Shown: positions 55,488 to 63,868 of the stretch, one piece after another | Layout of the letters: every line of letters starts with the position of its first letter | How positions within the stretch are numbered: position 1 is the stretch's first letter | Assembly: GCA_021734025.1 (NCBI GenBank) | Contig: JAIPJS010000016.1 | Span: forward strand, 1-64,000 | Reading direction: 5' to 3' | Length of the DNA: 64,000 bases | Origin: Candidatus Neomarinimicrobiota bacterium | GTDB taxonomy: Bacteria; Fidelibacterota; JAANXI01 | Made by a program: the position numbers and the translations under genes | The notes under the pieces: generated by a model | Database searches by the model: none | What the model saw: the letters and a program-made list of their open reading frames with translations, nothing else | Told to the model about the DNA's origin: nothing

Positions 55488-55814
55488 TTATTTATTTGTG
55501 GAGTCCGACGCACTATCGCGCATCTTCTCTTTGATCTGCTCCCGTTTTTCCGGAGAGAGGTGGAATTCCGAGATGTCGGAATCGGCATCCCATGCCTCGG
55601 TCTGGTCCCGAATCTTCTGCCGAATGGCAAGCAGCTGATTCCGGTACCGGGTGCATAATTTACACGCCATCAGGTGGACCCGTACCTGCATACGCTCCTT
55701 CAGGCTCAGCGGGCTATCCATCGACCGGGAAATCTGTTGCGATATAATCTCACAACTCGGTGTGAGCTTATCGATAACCGGTTTTATAACGTGCATCATA
55801 ATTGTTGTTTTCAT
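55488..55814 (-). CDS. Zinc-finger anti-sigma factor (zf-HC2 type)
   Basis: A 108-residue protein with the ZAS/zf-HC2 arrangement: C21, then HxxxCxxC as H47-C51-C54 in RVHLMACKLC, plus the LSLKERMQVRVHL helix. It has no transmembrane helix, so it is a soluble anti-sigma, and its zinc site may sense redox state. It begins 13 bases after the ECF sigma gene and is surely its partner. Confidence 0.88.
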   Translation of the reverse strand: MKTTIMMHVIKPVIDKLTPSCEIISQQISRSMDSPLSLKERMQVRVHLMACKLCTRYRNQLLAIRQKIRDQTEAWDADSDISEFHLSPEKREQIKEKMRDSASDSTNK

Positions 55815-55827
55815 CGTTCTGTCCGAT

Positions 55828-56436
55828 TTATTCTACAGTGTCAGGATGAATCCAGCTTTGCTCCAGGCACTGCCGGATTTGCTTTCTCGCCCGGTGTAAC
55901 CGCACCCATAAGTTAGACGAAGTAATCTCCAATTCCTTACAGATTGCATCGGTATCCATCTCTTCGAGTTCTCTGAGGGTGAACGCCGCCGCTAATCCGG
56001 AGGACAATTGGTTGATGCAGCGATGGAGCGCCTGCATAAACCCCTCGGTTTCCGTCTGCGCTTCGGGGTCACGCCGCCAATCCCGTGGAGCAGCCTCGGG
56101 CTTCCACCGTCCCTTCATGGTCCCTTCGGCATAGAAGTCGGCGGACTCGTTATAGTCCCCGTCGATTTCGTGGTCGTCCCGATGACCTTTCTTGCGATAA
56201 TAGTCGATTATCTTGCGACGCAGGATACTGAACAGCCACGTCCGCACGGACGAATCCCCGCGAAAATCGGAATAGGCTTCCAGTGCGCTGAGAAAGGTTT
56301 CCTGTACCAGGTCTTCAGCATCCTCCTCGCTTGCCACCCGGGGCACGGCGTAGCGGTAGAGGTAATCTCCGTACTGGTCAACCCAGGCCGCGGGATTCGC
56401 TTGCACTTTACTGTTTTGGACACCAGATGAATTCAC
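55828..56436 (-). CDS. ECF RNA polymerase sigma factor
   Basis: A 202-residue ECF sigma factor starting at GTG. Region 2: YGDYLYRYAVPRVASEEDAEDLVQETFLSALE ... SVRTWLFSILRRKIIDYYRKK. A long acidic/basic linker (DDHEIDGDYNESADFYAEGT) follows. Region 4: AAAFTLRELEEMDTDAICKEL with helix-turn-helix EITSSNLWVRLHRARKQIR. It is paired with the soluble zinc anti-sigma encoded directly downstream. The target promoters could be the two CGTC-type sites found at 44.1 and 47.1 kb, which would fit a thiol-stress regulon; that link is inference. Confidence 0.93.
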   Translation of the reverse strand: MNSSGVQNSKVQANPAAWVDQYGDYLYRYAVPRVASEEDAEDLVQETFLSALEAYSDFRGDSSVRTWLFSILRRKIIDYYRKKGHRDDHEIDGDYNESADFYAEGTMKGRWKPEAAPRDWRRDPEAQTETEGFMQALHRCINQLSSGLAAAFTLRELEEMDTDAICKELEITSSNLWVRLHRARKQIRQCLEQSWIHPDTVE

Positions 56437-56547
56437 TGGATACTTCTAATCCCTCACAATATTGTATTATAGTTAAAATAATGTAAGGAATGACCAACGA
56501 AAATGGAGTAACAATTTGCGGATGAGACATTGCTCTACGGAAAATCT

Positions 56548-58080
56548 CTAAGTGGATTTACGCCCATAGGGGATCCCAAGTTTTTTCATACGGTGGCGAA
56601 GCGTGCTGGGGTTTATTCCAAGGATGTCCGCCGCGCCGCCAGGGCCGCCGACTTTGCCTTCGGCATAGTTCAGGGCGCGCTTGATATGTTTCGTAATAAT
56701 CGTATCTAGTTTTGCGGGTGGAACCTCCGCATCGGATTTCGTTGACGGGATTTCTTCCGTAGCGAGCCAATCGAATTGCAGCGGCTCGTTCCGACGCAGG
56801 ATAAGTTCCCGCTCTATCACATTCTCCAGTTCCCGCACGTTGCCAGGCCAGTTCCGATCCCGGAGCCTGGTCATAGCACCTTCTTCGAGCGCCGGAGGCG
56901 GATAGATGCCCATCTCCTGAGATCTTTTTTCCACCAGACGATTCACCAGCGCCGGAATATCCTGGCGGCGTTCCCGGAGCGGCGGAATCGCAATCGGAAA
57001 CACGTTGATCCGGTACCAGAGATCCTGACGGAATTCGCCGGATTCCACCATTGATTCCAGATCCCGGTGGGTGGCTGCCACGATCCGTGCGTCCGTCTCC
57101 AGCGTTTCGCTGCCGCCGACCCGCTCGAAGGTGTTGGTCTGGAGCACGCGGAGTAACCGCAACTGGGCCTCCGGCGGCAGTTCGCCGATCTCATCGAGAA
57201 AAAGCGTTCCGCCGCGAGCGCGCTCGAAGCGCCCTTTTTTCTCGGAGACAGCCCCGGTAAAGGCGCCCTTCTCGTGACCAAACAGTTCGCTGTCGATGAG
57301 CGATTCCGGGATCGCACCGCAGTTGACCTTGACTAACGGTCCATTCTTTCTGCCGGATAGATCGTGTATGGCGTCAGCGATGACTTCCTTGCCCACACCG
57401 GTTTCGCCGAGGAGCAACACCGTGGTATCCATGGGAGCGACCTGATGCACCTTCTCCATTACATTTGAAAGCCCAAACGACGCGCCTACCACATCCTCGG
57501 CAGTGGAACGGCTTTCCTTTTGCAGGAAGCGGTTTTCCTCTCGTAATGCTGCGTTGAGCCGCTGGATCTCCCGGTGAGCCAGGGCGTTGCTCAAAGCGAT
57601 ACTGAACGGTTCATTGAGTTCGCCGATGAGCTGTTTATGTCCTGCTGTGTATCGACCGACTCCCTCAGCGCGGAGAAGCAGCACGCCCAGTCGCTGATCG
57701 TCCACAGTGAGCCGCATAATCAGCATGGACGATTCCGGCACGTCCGGGAAAAACTCCGAGCGGATAGAGGCCGTGGCGCGATCCTCGTTGATCCGATCCA
57801 CCGTGCGGATGTCGGGGAGTTCGTCGCCGGTGAGTTCGGCAATGGCATCGTTGGGAAGCGGCAACACTATCGGATTGGTAAAAAGATCCTGGGATTCATC
57901 TTTGGTCACCACCGCAACCGTCTTCACCGCGCGTAGTTCCGTATCCAGGATGTTCAGTCGGATTTCGTCCAGCGGAAACTGTTCGCACAGCAGTGGAAAG
58001 GTTTCTTTCAATCCCTCCGTCAAATCGAGTGTACTACACATTCTATTTGTGACTTCCCGAAACAGATCCTTTTCTATCAT
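56548..58080 (-). CDS. Sigma-54-dependent transcriptional activator, GAF-AAA+-Fis
   Basis: A 510-residue bacterial enhancer-binding protein. The start at MIEKDLF follows AGGAGAAGG. Residues about 1-185 are a GAF-type sensor (FhlA/NorR-like arrangement). Walker A GETGVGKE (225-232), sigma-54 contact loop GAFTGA (272-277) and Walker B GTLFLDEIGE follow. The C-terminus is a Fis-type helix-turn-helix (AADILGINPSTLRHRMKKLG). The signal is unknown; GAF domains bind small molecules or gases. It is divergent from a three-gene operon with a -24/-12 promoter, and three likely binding half-sites lie between them. Confidence 0.95.
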   Translation of the reverse strand: MIEKDLFREVTNRMCSTLDLTEGLKETFPLLCEQFPLDEIRLNILDTELRAVKTVAVVTKDESQDLFTNPIVLPLPNDAIAELTGDELPDIRTVDRINEDRATASIRSEFFPDVPESSMLIMRLTVDDQRLGVLLLRAEGVGRYTAGHKQLIGELNEPFSIALSNALAHREIQRLNAALREENRFLQKESRSTAEDVVGASFGLSNVMEKVHQVAPMDTTVLLLGETGVGKEVIADAIHDLSGRKNGPLVKVNCGAIPESLIDSELFGHEKGAFTGAVSEKKGRFERARGGTLFLDEIGELPPEAQLRLLRVLQTNTFERVGGSETLETDARIVAATHRDLESMVESGEFRQDLWYRINVFPIAIPPLRERRQDIPALVNRLVEKRSQEMGIYPPPALEEGAMTRLRDRNWPGNVRELENVIERELILRRNEPLQFDWLATEEIPSTKSDAEVPPAKLDTIITKHIKRALNYAEGKVGGPGGAADILGINPSTLRHRMKKLGIPYGRKST

Positions 58081-58097
58081 ACCTTCTCCTGGTAAAA

Positions 58098-58163
58098 CTG
58101 TCATATACGGTAGAATACGCATGAAATGCCATATATGACAGTCGGAAATGCCATATACGACAC
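58098..58163. promoter_or_regulatory. Three half-sites, probable enhancer for the sigma-54 activator
   Basis: CTGTCATATACGG (58098-58110) pairs with CCATATATGACAG (58129-58141) as an inverted repeat with 12 of 13 positions matching. A third site CCATATACGACAC (58151-58163) has the same orientation as the second. They lie 54-119 bases upstream of the -24 element, the usual place for enhancer-binding-protein sites, and just ahead of the activator's own start, so autoregulation is possible. Confidence 0.75.
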
Positions 58164-58216
58164 TCCCGGATTTGGGTAAGAAATGTAAGTATATGTTTAT
58201 GATTGACTTACGATTT

Positions 58217-58232
58217 TGGCACAGTCGCTGCA
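58217..58232 (+). promoter_or_regulatory. Sigma-54 (-24/-12) promoter
   Basis: TGGCAC-AGTCG-CTGCA matches the consensus TGGCAC-N5-TTGCW at all but one position (C for the first T of the -12 box), with correct spacing. Transcription would start near 58243, about 25 bases before the first gene of the operon. Confidence 0.82.
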
Positions 58233-58268
58233 TAGAGAAGTATAGAACACAAACAAAAGGAAAAAGCG

Positions 58269-58547
58269 ATGAAGGCACTGGAAGAGATTCACATCAGGGT
58301 GACGGAAGGGACGCGGGACGAACTGATTTCAAAGCTCCGGGTGAGCCTCCGAAACCGCGACCAGTTCCCCGAGCTGGAGTTTCTCCACATCTATTATCAC
58401 GCCAGATATGAGACGGATCTCTGCCTGCACCTGTCCTGGGATGGCTCGCTGCCGGTCCAAGGCAGTACCCTGGCGCTTAATATCCTGGCGGGTGGCCGGG
58501 AACTGGGTTCCGTGAAGCATACGGTGTGGATCGAATCTGGAGTGTAA
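58269..58547 (+). CDS. Small protein of unknown function, first gene of sigma-54 operon
   Basis: A 92-residue soluble protein with AAAAGGAAAAAGCG before ATG. Alternating strands and helices (EEIHIRVTEGTRDELISKLRV; LEFLHIYYHARYETDLCLHLSW; LGSVKHTVWIESG) suggest a ferredoxin-like or dimeric alpha-beta barrel fold, but I do not recognise the family. It is controlled by the promoter at 58217 and followed after 26 bases by a membrane protein gene. Confidence 0.82.
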   Translation: MKALEEIHIRVTEGTRDELISKLRVSLRNRDQFPELEFLHIYYHARYETDLCLHLSWDGSLPVQGSTLALNILAGGRELGSVKHTVWIESGV

Positions 58548-58573
58548 AAAACCACTAACTGAAGGAGGAAGTC

Positions 58574-58828
58574 ATGTCACAGGAATCTGCACAATTAGTG
58601 AAGGAAAACCGGGGATTCCGGATGCACCGGCTGGCTTATCTGTGTGTTATTCCGCTGTTGGTTCTCATCAATCTCACTTTTGTCCCGGAATTTCTCTGGT
58701 TTCTGTTTCCGATGGTCGGCTGGGGCATCGGACTCACCATGCACTATTTGTTTGGCGTCCGCCGGCTGGAAGATTCAGGTACAACGGGACAATTTTCTGA
58801 TTCATCAACTCATTACCAGGGGAGGTAG
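58574..58828 (+). CDS. 2TM-domain membrane protein
   Basis: An 84-residue protein with AAGGAGG before ATG. Two adjacent helices (LAYLCVIPLLVLINLTF and FLWFLFPMVGWGIGLTMHYLFG) preceded by a basic KENRGFRMHRL match the 2TM domain (PF13239-like) found alone or on sensor kinases. The middle WxxFPMxGWGIGLxxHxxxxF signature is clear. It may signal or anchor with its operon partners. Three bases separate it from the next gene. Confidence 0.85.
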   Translation: MSQESAQLVKENRGFRMHRLAYLCVIPLLVLINLTFVPEFLWFLFPMVGWGIGLTMHYLFGVRRLEDSGTTGQFSDSSTHYQGR

Positions 58829-58831
58829 GAA

Positions 58832-59479
58832 ATGAATATACCATTTACATCTGAGGAATTTATTAAGGTTATCGTGGCATACAATCAGGCAGTTTGGCCT
58901 ATGCAAATTATCTTGGTGTTAAGTGCATTTATTTTACTTGCACTGATTTGGAGACAACGGGAAATCCGAAGCCGGATCGTCTCGGGAATAATTGGGGGAT
59001 ACTGGCTCTGGATGGGGATCGCGTATCACTGGATCCACTTCACCGCTATCAATAAAGCCGCATGGGGATTTGGTGCGTTGTTTGTCCTGCAAGGTGCCCT
59101 TTTCATGTTTGATGCGGGTTTTTCCCGGAAATTGCAGTTCAGTTTGAAGGATTCCGGAGCGCGGATGCTGGCATGGGTATTTTTTGCGTATGCGCTGATT
59201 ATCTACCCAGTACTTGGGACTGTTCTAGGTCACCCGTATCCTGAACTGCCCACGTTTGGTCTGCCCTGTCCCACCACTATATTCACGTTCGGGATACTGC
59301 TGACTGCAATCCGCAGAGTACCGGTTCACCTGCTGATCATTCCAGGAATCTGGTCACTTATCGGCTTTGGTGCCGCGCTGAACTTCGGCATCTATGAGGA
59401 TATCGGTCTGCTGGTGGCCGGAATCGTTGGAACACTAACCGTTATCCTCAGGAACCGTAACCTGAGACACAATCGATAA
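58832..59479 (+). CDS. DUF6064-type integral membrane protein
   Basis: A 215-residue protein with about seven helices. It starts MNIPFTSEEFIKVIVAYNQAVWP, then LILALIWRQ-like and GGYWLWMGIAYHWIHFTAINKAA, with the conserved GHPYPELPTFGLPCPTTIFTFG loop characteristic of DUF6064. Function unknown. It is the last gene of the sigma-54 operon; AGGGGAGG precedes its ATG. Confidence 0.88.
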   Translation: MNIPFTSEEFIKVIVAYNQAVWPMQIILVLSAFILLALIWRQREIRSRIVSGIIGGYWLWMGIAYHWIHFTAINKAAWGFGALFVLQGALFMFDAGFSRKLQFSLKDSGARMLAWVFFAYALIIYPVLGTVLGHPYPELPTFGLPCPTTIFTFGILLTAIRRVPVHLLIIPGIWSLIGFGAALNFGIYEDIGLLVAGIVGTLTVILRNRNLRHNR

Positions 59480-59597
59480 CACGGGGGAATACCTATGTCT
59501 CGTCTGCGGAGCTGCAGAACCGGGCAAAAACTGGTCCTATAGGATGGTGGATTAATGACCATTCTTCTGGGACAGCGAAGTTTCTTGCAATACGAAC

Positions 59598-60464
59598 TTA
59601 CTGCCAGCCTGGCTGGATCGCTTTTGCACTCGCTGTTGCTTCCTCCGTGATGAGATCCCGTGGAAAGAATACCTCTTTATCTATTATTATAATCGCCACC
59701 GCCACAACTGAAAGCACCAGGGTTTCAACACTTTTTGTAATCTGGGTAATCGCTAAAACTTCCTGCGATAAATTCACAATAAAATGAAACAAGGCCGCTG
59801 CAATCACACTTTTTCTATTCCGGATGCAAATCCATGTAATGATAATCCCCAGCGGGATAATGCTTACGAAAAAATTGACTGCAAACCAAGTGTTCTGGTG
59901 AAGGATCTCATACTGGTAGGAATCTTTCACGAAGAGCAAGGGGAAATGCCAGAGCGACCAGAGCACACTGAATATGAGTGTCGCAGTAAGAATACTATAT
60001 CTGCTCTGCAAACTGTCGAACGCGTATCCGCGCCATCCAAGTTCTTCAAATGTCGCAGCAAGGAAGAGCAACAGCAATACGGGAACGAATCCGGTAGAGA
60101 AAGAGAACCCTTCCGCAAGCTGAATCTGATCCAACGACTCCCCGAAAGGCAGGGAGAGAAGGATAGACGCTATTACCGAGAGCGGCATTAACAAAATGAA
60201 GAATGGTAATGTCTTCGGATCGATGAGTTTAATATTCACAAGCCGGTTGGCAAAATCCTGGATTAGATTGGCGTTTCCGGCGGTGAATATCATTCCCGCC
60301 GAGAGAAGGAACGGTGTCATTAATCCAATCAGCATGAAGAGCATATAATAGTCGCTAAGCGTTTCATGGAAACTGAGATACGCTCCTGCGAAATAGAAGG
60401 CAAAACTGACTAAGAAGGTGAGAAAAAAATATTGGACCGGTTTGTATGTGTATTCTTGAATCAT
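59598..60464 (-). CDS. CPBP-family intramembrane metalloprotease
   Basis: A 288-residue membrane protein from MIQEYTYKP, with GGAGGATAGG before it; a longer upstream frame is not supported. About eight helices. The glutamyl-protease motifs are present: motif 1 FEELGWRGYAFD (EExxxR), motif 2 WSLWHFPLLF and motif 4 HFIVNL. CPBP (CAAX-like, Abi) proteases cleave within membranes; in bacteria they are linked to bacteriocin immunity and peptide processing. Substrate unknown. It stands alone. Confidence 0.9.
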   Translation of the reverse strand: MIQEYTYKPVQYFFLTFLVSFAFYFAGAYLSFHETLSDYYMLFMLIGLMTPFLLSAGMIFTAGNANLIQDFANRLVNIKLIDPKTLPFFILLMPLSVIASILLSLPFGESLDQIQLAEGFSFSTGFVPVLLLLFLAATFEELGWRGYAFDSLQSRYSILTATLIFSVLWSLWHFPLLFVKDSYQYEILHQNTWFAVNFFVSIIPLGIIITWICIRNRKSVIAAALFHFIVNLSQEVLAITQITKSVETLVLSVVAVAIIIIDKEVFFPRDLITEEATASAKAIQPGWQ

Positions 60465-60595
60465 CCTATCCTCCGCATGATCAGGTTCAGTTAACCTGCA
60501 TAATTCATAAAATAGCAGCACATTTTTCGGGAATCCAGTTGAACAAGTATTCAGGGGGCTTTTCCGAACCAGAGGAAGTATTGGAAATGTTCCAA

Positions 60596-60623
60596 GTAGA
60601 GACGTTCCATGGAACGTCTCTAC
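60596..60623. repeat. 28-bp perfect palindrome, copy B (GTAGAGAC family)
   Basis: Arms GTAGAGACGTTCCA / TGGAACGTCTCTAC centred on CATG. It shares the outer eight bases of each arm and the total length with copy A at 34247-34274; the inner six bases differ but stay complementary, so the hairpin is conserved rather than the exact sequence. It lies in the 228-base gap between the CPBP protease and the second TonB receptor. Confidence 0.85.
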
Positions 60624-60692
60624 CTAACTGAAAATATTGATCTTAACACACATAGAGGACGTTCATTTATTCAGATTTATGAATGATTCAGG

Positions 60693-63050
60693 TTAAAACT
60701 CAATTTTATAGCTGATCGAAGGTAAGGTGATCACCATGCGGTCCTTCTCAATTTTTTCTCTTTGAATATTGTATACATATCCATAGTCATCTGCGCTGCC
60801 CAGGATATTTTTCACCTGCAGAGCAAAAATGTGTGAAAGGTTCTGACTATTCATCCGATAGGTCAATGATAAATCAAGATAGAAATTACCATCCAGTGCC
60901 CCTTCGAATAGTCGGGATTCATCGAGAATAGTTCTTTTCTCCCGTAATGAGGCGCTTCGTAAAACCGGGCTTGTTCGTTCACCGCCCATCCAGGTCAATC
61001 GGCCGTTTACTCCAAGGATATTTTTGCCTTTCACATGGAATTCCTTCCCACCGAGAGCATTGACGACATATTGCCGGTTATATCGGCTGTCACGTTCCAC
61101 CCCGTCACCTCCGGTATATTTCGAATCGAATACGGACGCTGTCATGAGATAGTAATAATCGTTATTCAGGAACCGTTCCAGCGTGACATCAATGCCGATA
61201 TTTTTCCCTGTACCTTCATTCACTAGCGGTTCATTGATGTAAAACTCATTTTTCAGATTGATGAAAGAAAAAGGGGCATCTCTTTTCACCGGAATATCGA
61301 AGAGATACTGATAATACGGCTCGATCTTTATCCGGGTGGTTTTTGTGATCTGGAAATCGTACCCGAATACAAAATGATCGGCCCGGGCGAAATCTAAGTC
61401 CTTATTCGGTTGTTCCGTTCCACTGGCTGTCGTCCGCTTTGCCAGGTAGTACTGCAAGCCCTCAAGCTGACTGTGCCGTCCGTACCCAAAACTCAGCGAA
61501 TGACGTGGATGAAGCTTCCATTTGACACCTGCGCGTGGCTCTATAGAGGCATTGCTATTCAGGAGGAAATACCCATAATGCACCCCGGCATTAAATCTCA
61601 GATCGTTATATAACCTGTATTCTGTCTGAGTATAGCCCTGGAAAAACTGCGTGCTTCCCGACTCATCAACGAATGTTTGATAAGTGTCCGGATCGTTGTC
61701 CGCAGTTGAGCGCAACGTCATATCATAAAAGAGGTGACTCCAGATGATCCCGGTCGTGCTGTTAAATTGCGGACTGAATTTATGGGTTACCTCCGATGTG
61801 AATGTGGTCTTGCCATTGAATCTATCAATAAACTCTTCATCCCGAAGTGTCAGCGCATCATCCAGCCGGTCATGATCGTAAAATACATCTTCACCGGTGG
61901 TCGCAATGGTCGTGTTAATGTAGGTAGATGTTCCTGTGAGATATTTATGGTTTAATCCAATGGCTCCTATCCGAAACTCAGAATCGTACTTTACCCGGTC
62001 CCAGTTCGTTTCCCACTGTGCAGAATCGGGTTGTTCAATTTCGGCAATCCGGTCTACGCTTCCGATGCCCCATAATGAGACCGTGCCGATTTTGTGCGTT
62101 GGGAAATTCAACTTAAATGACAAATCCTGATACCGGGGATTTTGTTCTGTATCGATCACCTGTAAATCGGTCAGTAACCCAATAGCAGAATACCGATAGT
62201 TTACTAAATATGACGCGTTTTCTAGCTGCGGAAACGGGCCTTCTGCGGCAAGGTCGATCCCCATAAGACCAGTTTGAAACGTATATTCGCGTACGTCACT
62301 GTTTCCGTTACGCAGGCTCATGTCAAATACACCAGACAGTGCGTTCCCGTATTCAGCCGGGAATGCCCCGGTGAAAAAATCTGAATTGTCCAGGAGTTGA
62401 TTGCTGAAAATAGTGACCAGTCCTCCGCCGATAACATTTCCACCAGGGAAATGATTTGGATTCGGAATTTCAATACCTTCCAGACGCCACAGCAATCCTT
62501 TGGGAGCGTTGCCTCGGATTATAATGGCATTATCCTGCGCATTCCCGTATGTCACTCCTGCGAAGCTGGAAGCAAGCCTCGCAGGATCGTCCAATCCACC
62601 GGCATACCGACGGGTTTCCTCTACCGAGAAGGACCGGGCACTCACAGTTGCTTGAGAATTTAACGGCTTACTTTTATCAATTTTCGGAGTAACCGACACC
62701 GCCTGCCCCTCAATGATTTTCTCTTCCAGCCCAATAGTTTTTACAACTTCTTTGCCCGATCCAACGAGGATTTCCGGAATAATTCGGGATTGATAGCCCA
62801 TATACATGACCTTGATACTATATCGGCCTATCGGAATACCCGGTATCCGGAAATGCCCATTTGCATCGGTTGCCGCGCCCATTTCAGTATCAAGAATGAC
62901 AACATTTGCACCGGCCAGTCCGGTTCTCGTTTCCTGGTCGACAACCCGGCCCTTAACCGTCTGAGTTATTTGAGAAGCGTCCAACGACGCACCGAAAACG
63001 AGCAAGAATATCAGAAAAAACTCCAACCGCAGATTAAACAGTAGATTCAA
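60693..63050 (-). CDS. TonB-dependent receptor with carboxypeptidase-regulatory-like N-terminus
   Basis: A 785-residue outer-membrane protein starting at TTG behind GGAAGGG. Signal peptide to about residue 25. Regulatory-like domain about 28-115 (TVKGRVVDQETRTGLAGANVVILDT; GHFRIPGIPIGRYSIKV). Then a short plug with NAIIIRGNAPKGLLWRLEGIEIPNPNH and FFTGAFPAEYGNALSGVFDMSLRNG, and a barrel ending ITLPSISYKIEF. The plug motif RGNxPKGLLWRLEGIEIPNPNHF is typical of the carboxypeptidase-like-regulatory TonB receptor family of Bacteroidota. Ligand unknown. It is monocistronic. Confidence 0.92.
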   Translation of the reverse strand: MNLLFNLRLEFFLIFLLVFGASLDASQITQTVKGRVVDQETRTGLAGANVVILDTEMGAATDANGHFRIPGIPIGRYSIKVMYMGYQSRIIPEILVGSGKEVVKTIGLEEKIIEGQAVSVTPKIDKSKPLNSQATVSARSFSVEETRRYAGGLDDPARLASSFAGVTYGNAQDNAIIIRGNAPKGLLWRLEGIEIPNPNHFPGGNVIGGGLVTIFSNQLLDNSDFFTGAFPAEYGNALSGVFDMSLRNGNSDVREYTFQTGLMGIDLAAEGPFPQLENASYLVNYRYSAIGLLTDLQVIDTEQNPRYQDLSFKLNFPTHKIGTVSLWGIGSVDRIAEIEQPDSAQWETNWDRVKYDSEFRIGAIGLNHKYLTGTSTYINTTIATTGEDVFYDHDRLDDALTLRDEEFIDRFNGKTTFTSEVTHKFSPQFNSTTGIIWSHLFYDMTLRSTADNDPDTYQTFVDESGSTQFFQGYTQTEYRLYNDLRFNAGVHYGYFLLNSNASIEPRAGVKWKLHPRHSLSFGYGRHSQLEGLQYYLAKRTTASGTEQPNKDLDFARADHFVFGYDFQITKTTRIKIEPYYQYLFDIPVKRDAPFSFINLKNEFYINEPLVNEGTGKNIGIDVTLERFLNNDYYYLMTASVFDSKYTGGDGVERDSRYNRQYVVNALGGKEFHVKGKNILGVNGRLTWMGGERTSPVLRSASLREKRTILDESRLFEGALDGNFYLDLSLTYRMNSQNLSHIFALQVKNILGSADDYGYVYNIQREKIEKDRMVITLPSISYKIEF

Positions 63051-63261
63051 TGTACTTTCCCTTCCGGTAAATTAGGTGGCGGCACAGTGAGGCGTATTTG
63101 TTTGGCTATTCCAGTAATTGTCACACGAATCTATGAAATACTACTAATCCGTAATGCAATAACTACTTGGGTACACTCCAATGTAAAAGTTACCCTATAG
63201 TACTTGATGTGGTGAGGCAACACAAGGGTTTTAGGGCAGCTGGTTTTTATATAAAACAAAA

Positions 63262-63381
63262 TTAACCGGAATATCGATTACTCAAGTTTAAATAGGTGTT
63301 TATTGCTTTGTCGCCTACCTGCTGGTAGAAGTCGTGAGCAACGCACCCCAATTCATTAGGCCTGGTATCGGAATTGGTCAT
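63262..63381 (-). CDS. Possible small ORF, 39 residues
   Basis: ATG overlaps the stop of the preceding 65-codon frame (ATGA). It reads MTNSDTRPNELGCVAHDF then YQQVGDKAINTYLNLSNRYSG-stop. It has no ribosome binding site of its own and no family match. The coupled arrangement and protein-like composition are the only support; it could be the tail of a frameshifted gene. Confidence 0.28.
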   Translation of the reverse strand: MTNSDTRPNELGCVAHDFYQQVGDKAINTYLNLSNRYSG

Positions 63382-63575
63382 TCGACTGGTGTTTGGTTTG
63401 CAAGTTTGCTAGTTTGCCGAATAATATTCTCTTTGGATTCTTCGGAGGAGTATCTATCAAGTTCGGGAAGTTTAGGGGATTGAGGGATTAGTTTCTGACG
63501 CATCTGGATGGCGGTAACCTGAACAGGCGGTTGCGTTATCGAGTTATCTTTAGGTTGTGTTCTATTTTGGGCCAT
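63378..63575 (-). CDS. Possible small ORF, 65 residues, Pro/Gln-rich
   Basis: A polar, low-complexity sequence (AQNRTQPKDNSITQPPVQV ... QSPKLPELDRYSSEESKENI) with no hydrophobic core. No convincing ribosome binding site. It overlaps the next small frame by 4 bases. It could be a disordered protein or a chance frame. Confidence 0.28.
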   Translation of the reverse strand: MAQNRTQPKDNSITQPPVQVTAIQMRQKLIPQSPKLPELDRYSSEESKENIIRQTSKLANQTPVE

Positions 63576-63736
63576 GAGATTCTAAAATGTTAGAATTATT
63601 CCAGGAATTTCCGTGGACAATATATGGACAAACTACTGGGGAATATGCGGTGTATGCAGGATTTTGTCGAAAAATACCCAGACACACAAAACCCCTGCAA
63701 CGCCTTAACCACAAGCATCACAAGGGTTTGCAAGTG

Positions 63737-63810
63737 TGGGCCCTGAGGGACTCGAACCCCCGACCAACGGATTATGAGTCCGTCGCTCTGACCAACTGAG
63801 CTAAGGGCCC
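63737..63810 (-). tRNA. tRNA with CAT anticodon (Met or Ile2)
   Basis: A complete cloverleaf on the minus strand. Acceptor GGGCCCT/AGGGCCC with discriminator A, D-loop AGCTCAGTTGGTCAGAGC, anticodon stem ACGGA/TCCGT with loop CTCATAA, T-arm GGGGG-TTCGAGT-CCCTC. CCA is not encoded. The overall pattern resembles E. coli tRNA-Ile2 (whose CAT is modified to lysidine) at least as much as elongator tRNA-Met, so identity between the two is left open. Confidence 0.95.
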
Positions 63811-63868
63811 AAGACCAAAGCATGAAAATTTAGATGCCGGTGCCGGCTTTTGCAAACGTAATTTCCTG

